Shown here piece after piece: positions 63,845 through 64,000 of a stretch of DNA of 64,000 bases. Both the position numbers and the translations under genes were made by a program. The first letter of the stretch is position 1, and the number at the start of each line of letters is the position of its first letter. The DNA is from Cupriavidus sp. AU9028 (GTDB lineage: Bacteria; Pseudomonadota; Gammaproteobacteria; Burkholderiales; Burkholderiaceae). The notes under the pieces were generated by a model that was not told where the DNA came from, ran no database searches, and worked only from the letters and a program-made list of their open reading frames with translations. The DNA lies in assembly GCF_019795295.1 (NCBI RefSeq), contig NZ_JAIMCG010000020.1, positions 1-64,000 of the forward strand, in the 5' to 3' direction.

Positions 63845-64000
63845 GGTACTGTGGCTCCGGTACACGGCAAGGCGTTGTCGAGGACGCACTATACAAGCTG
63901 CGGGTCGCCCTCGCCGGGATGCCGGCCGTGTGCAGGGGCTTTCCCGCCGTCCTCCGTTCCCTCCCCGTTCCCAGCCCTGATCCGCTGACGACTCGCATCA

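Overview
The window is high-GC DNA whose gene content points to a betaproteobacterium of the Burkholderiaceae, most likely the Cupriavidus/Ralstonia lineage. This rests on the combination of a paaABCDE phenylacetyl-CoA epoxidase operon, a gsp type II secretion cluster with divergent gspC, a sox/fcc sulfur oxidation locus, a single-chain indolepyruvate ferredoxin oxidoreductase, and the yraN/rsmI neighbourhood. The genus is inferred from gene recognition, not from alignment. No prophage, transposase, integrase, CRISPR array or plasmid function was seen. It reads as chromosomal sequence.

Layout, left to right. Bases 1-300 are the promoter and boxA leader of a ribosomal RNA operon that runs leftward out of the window. 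Bases 0.6-7.4 kb hold an acyl-CoA synthetase, a DUF488 protein, a SpmAB-like membrane protein, a divergent LysR/glutathione transferase pair, a PNPOx-fold flavoprotein, a predicted small RNA gene with its own promoter and terminator, and a DUF1488 protein. Bases 7.5-13.0 kb hold the paaABCDE operon behind a promoter that contains a TetR-type palindrome, then a DUF1835 protein and a TetR regulator that probably acts on that palindrome. Bases 13.4-16.9 kb hold an acetyltransferase, an Lrp regulator divergent from 4-hydroxyphenylpyruvate dioxygenase, and a His-rich EF-hand protein. Phenylacetate and tyrosine catabolism therefore sit side by side.

Bases 17.0-30.0 kb hold a complete type II secretion system: gspC on the minus strand, then gspG-H-I-J-K-L-M-N-D-E-F on the plus strand. 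Bases 30.0-40.8 kb hold a NYN-domain protein with a long repetitive tail, indolepyruvate ferredoxin oxidoreductase, an HD-domain protein, two MFS transporters, 3-methyladenine glycosylase I and a DUF808 membrane protein. Bases 41.0-46.9 kb hold a four-gene signalling operon: a hybrid kinase with three receivers, a CheR-like methyltransferase, a receiver-less CheB-like methylesterase, and a receiver-kinase. No chemoreceptor lies beside it.

A tRNA-Ala (CGC) gene separates that operon from a leftward sox operon (47.1-53.0 kb: cytochrome c, soxY, soxZ, a DsrE-like protein, soxA, soxX, a TlpA-like thioredoxin, soxB). No soxCD is visible. Two plus-strand genes of unknown function, which look like distant paralogues of each other, lie between the sox operon and a flavocytochrome c sulfide dehydrogenase pair. 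That pair belongs to a yraN-BON lipoprotein-fccA-fccB unit. The right end carries rsmI, an RlpA-like lipoprotein, a metallo-beta-lactamase-fold hydrolase, a DEDD exonuclease, a small membrane protein and arsC.

The least explained items are the paralogous pair at 53.3-56.3 kb, the small RNA gene at 6.9 kb, the receptor-less CheR/CheB/kinase operon and the NYN protein. All start codons and operators were chosen by reading the sequence. None was tested.
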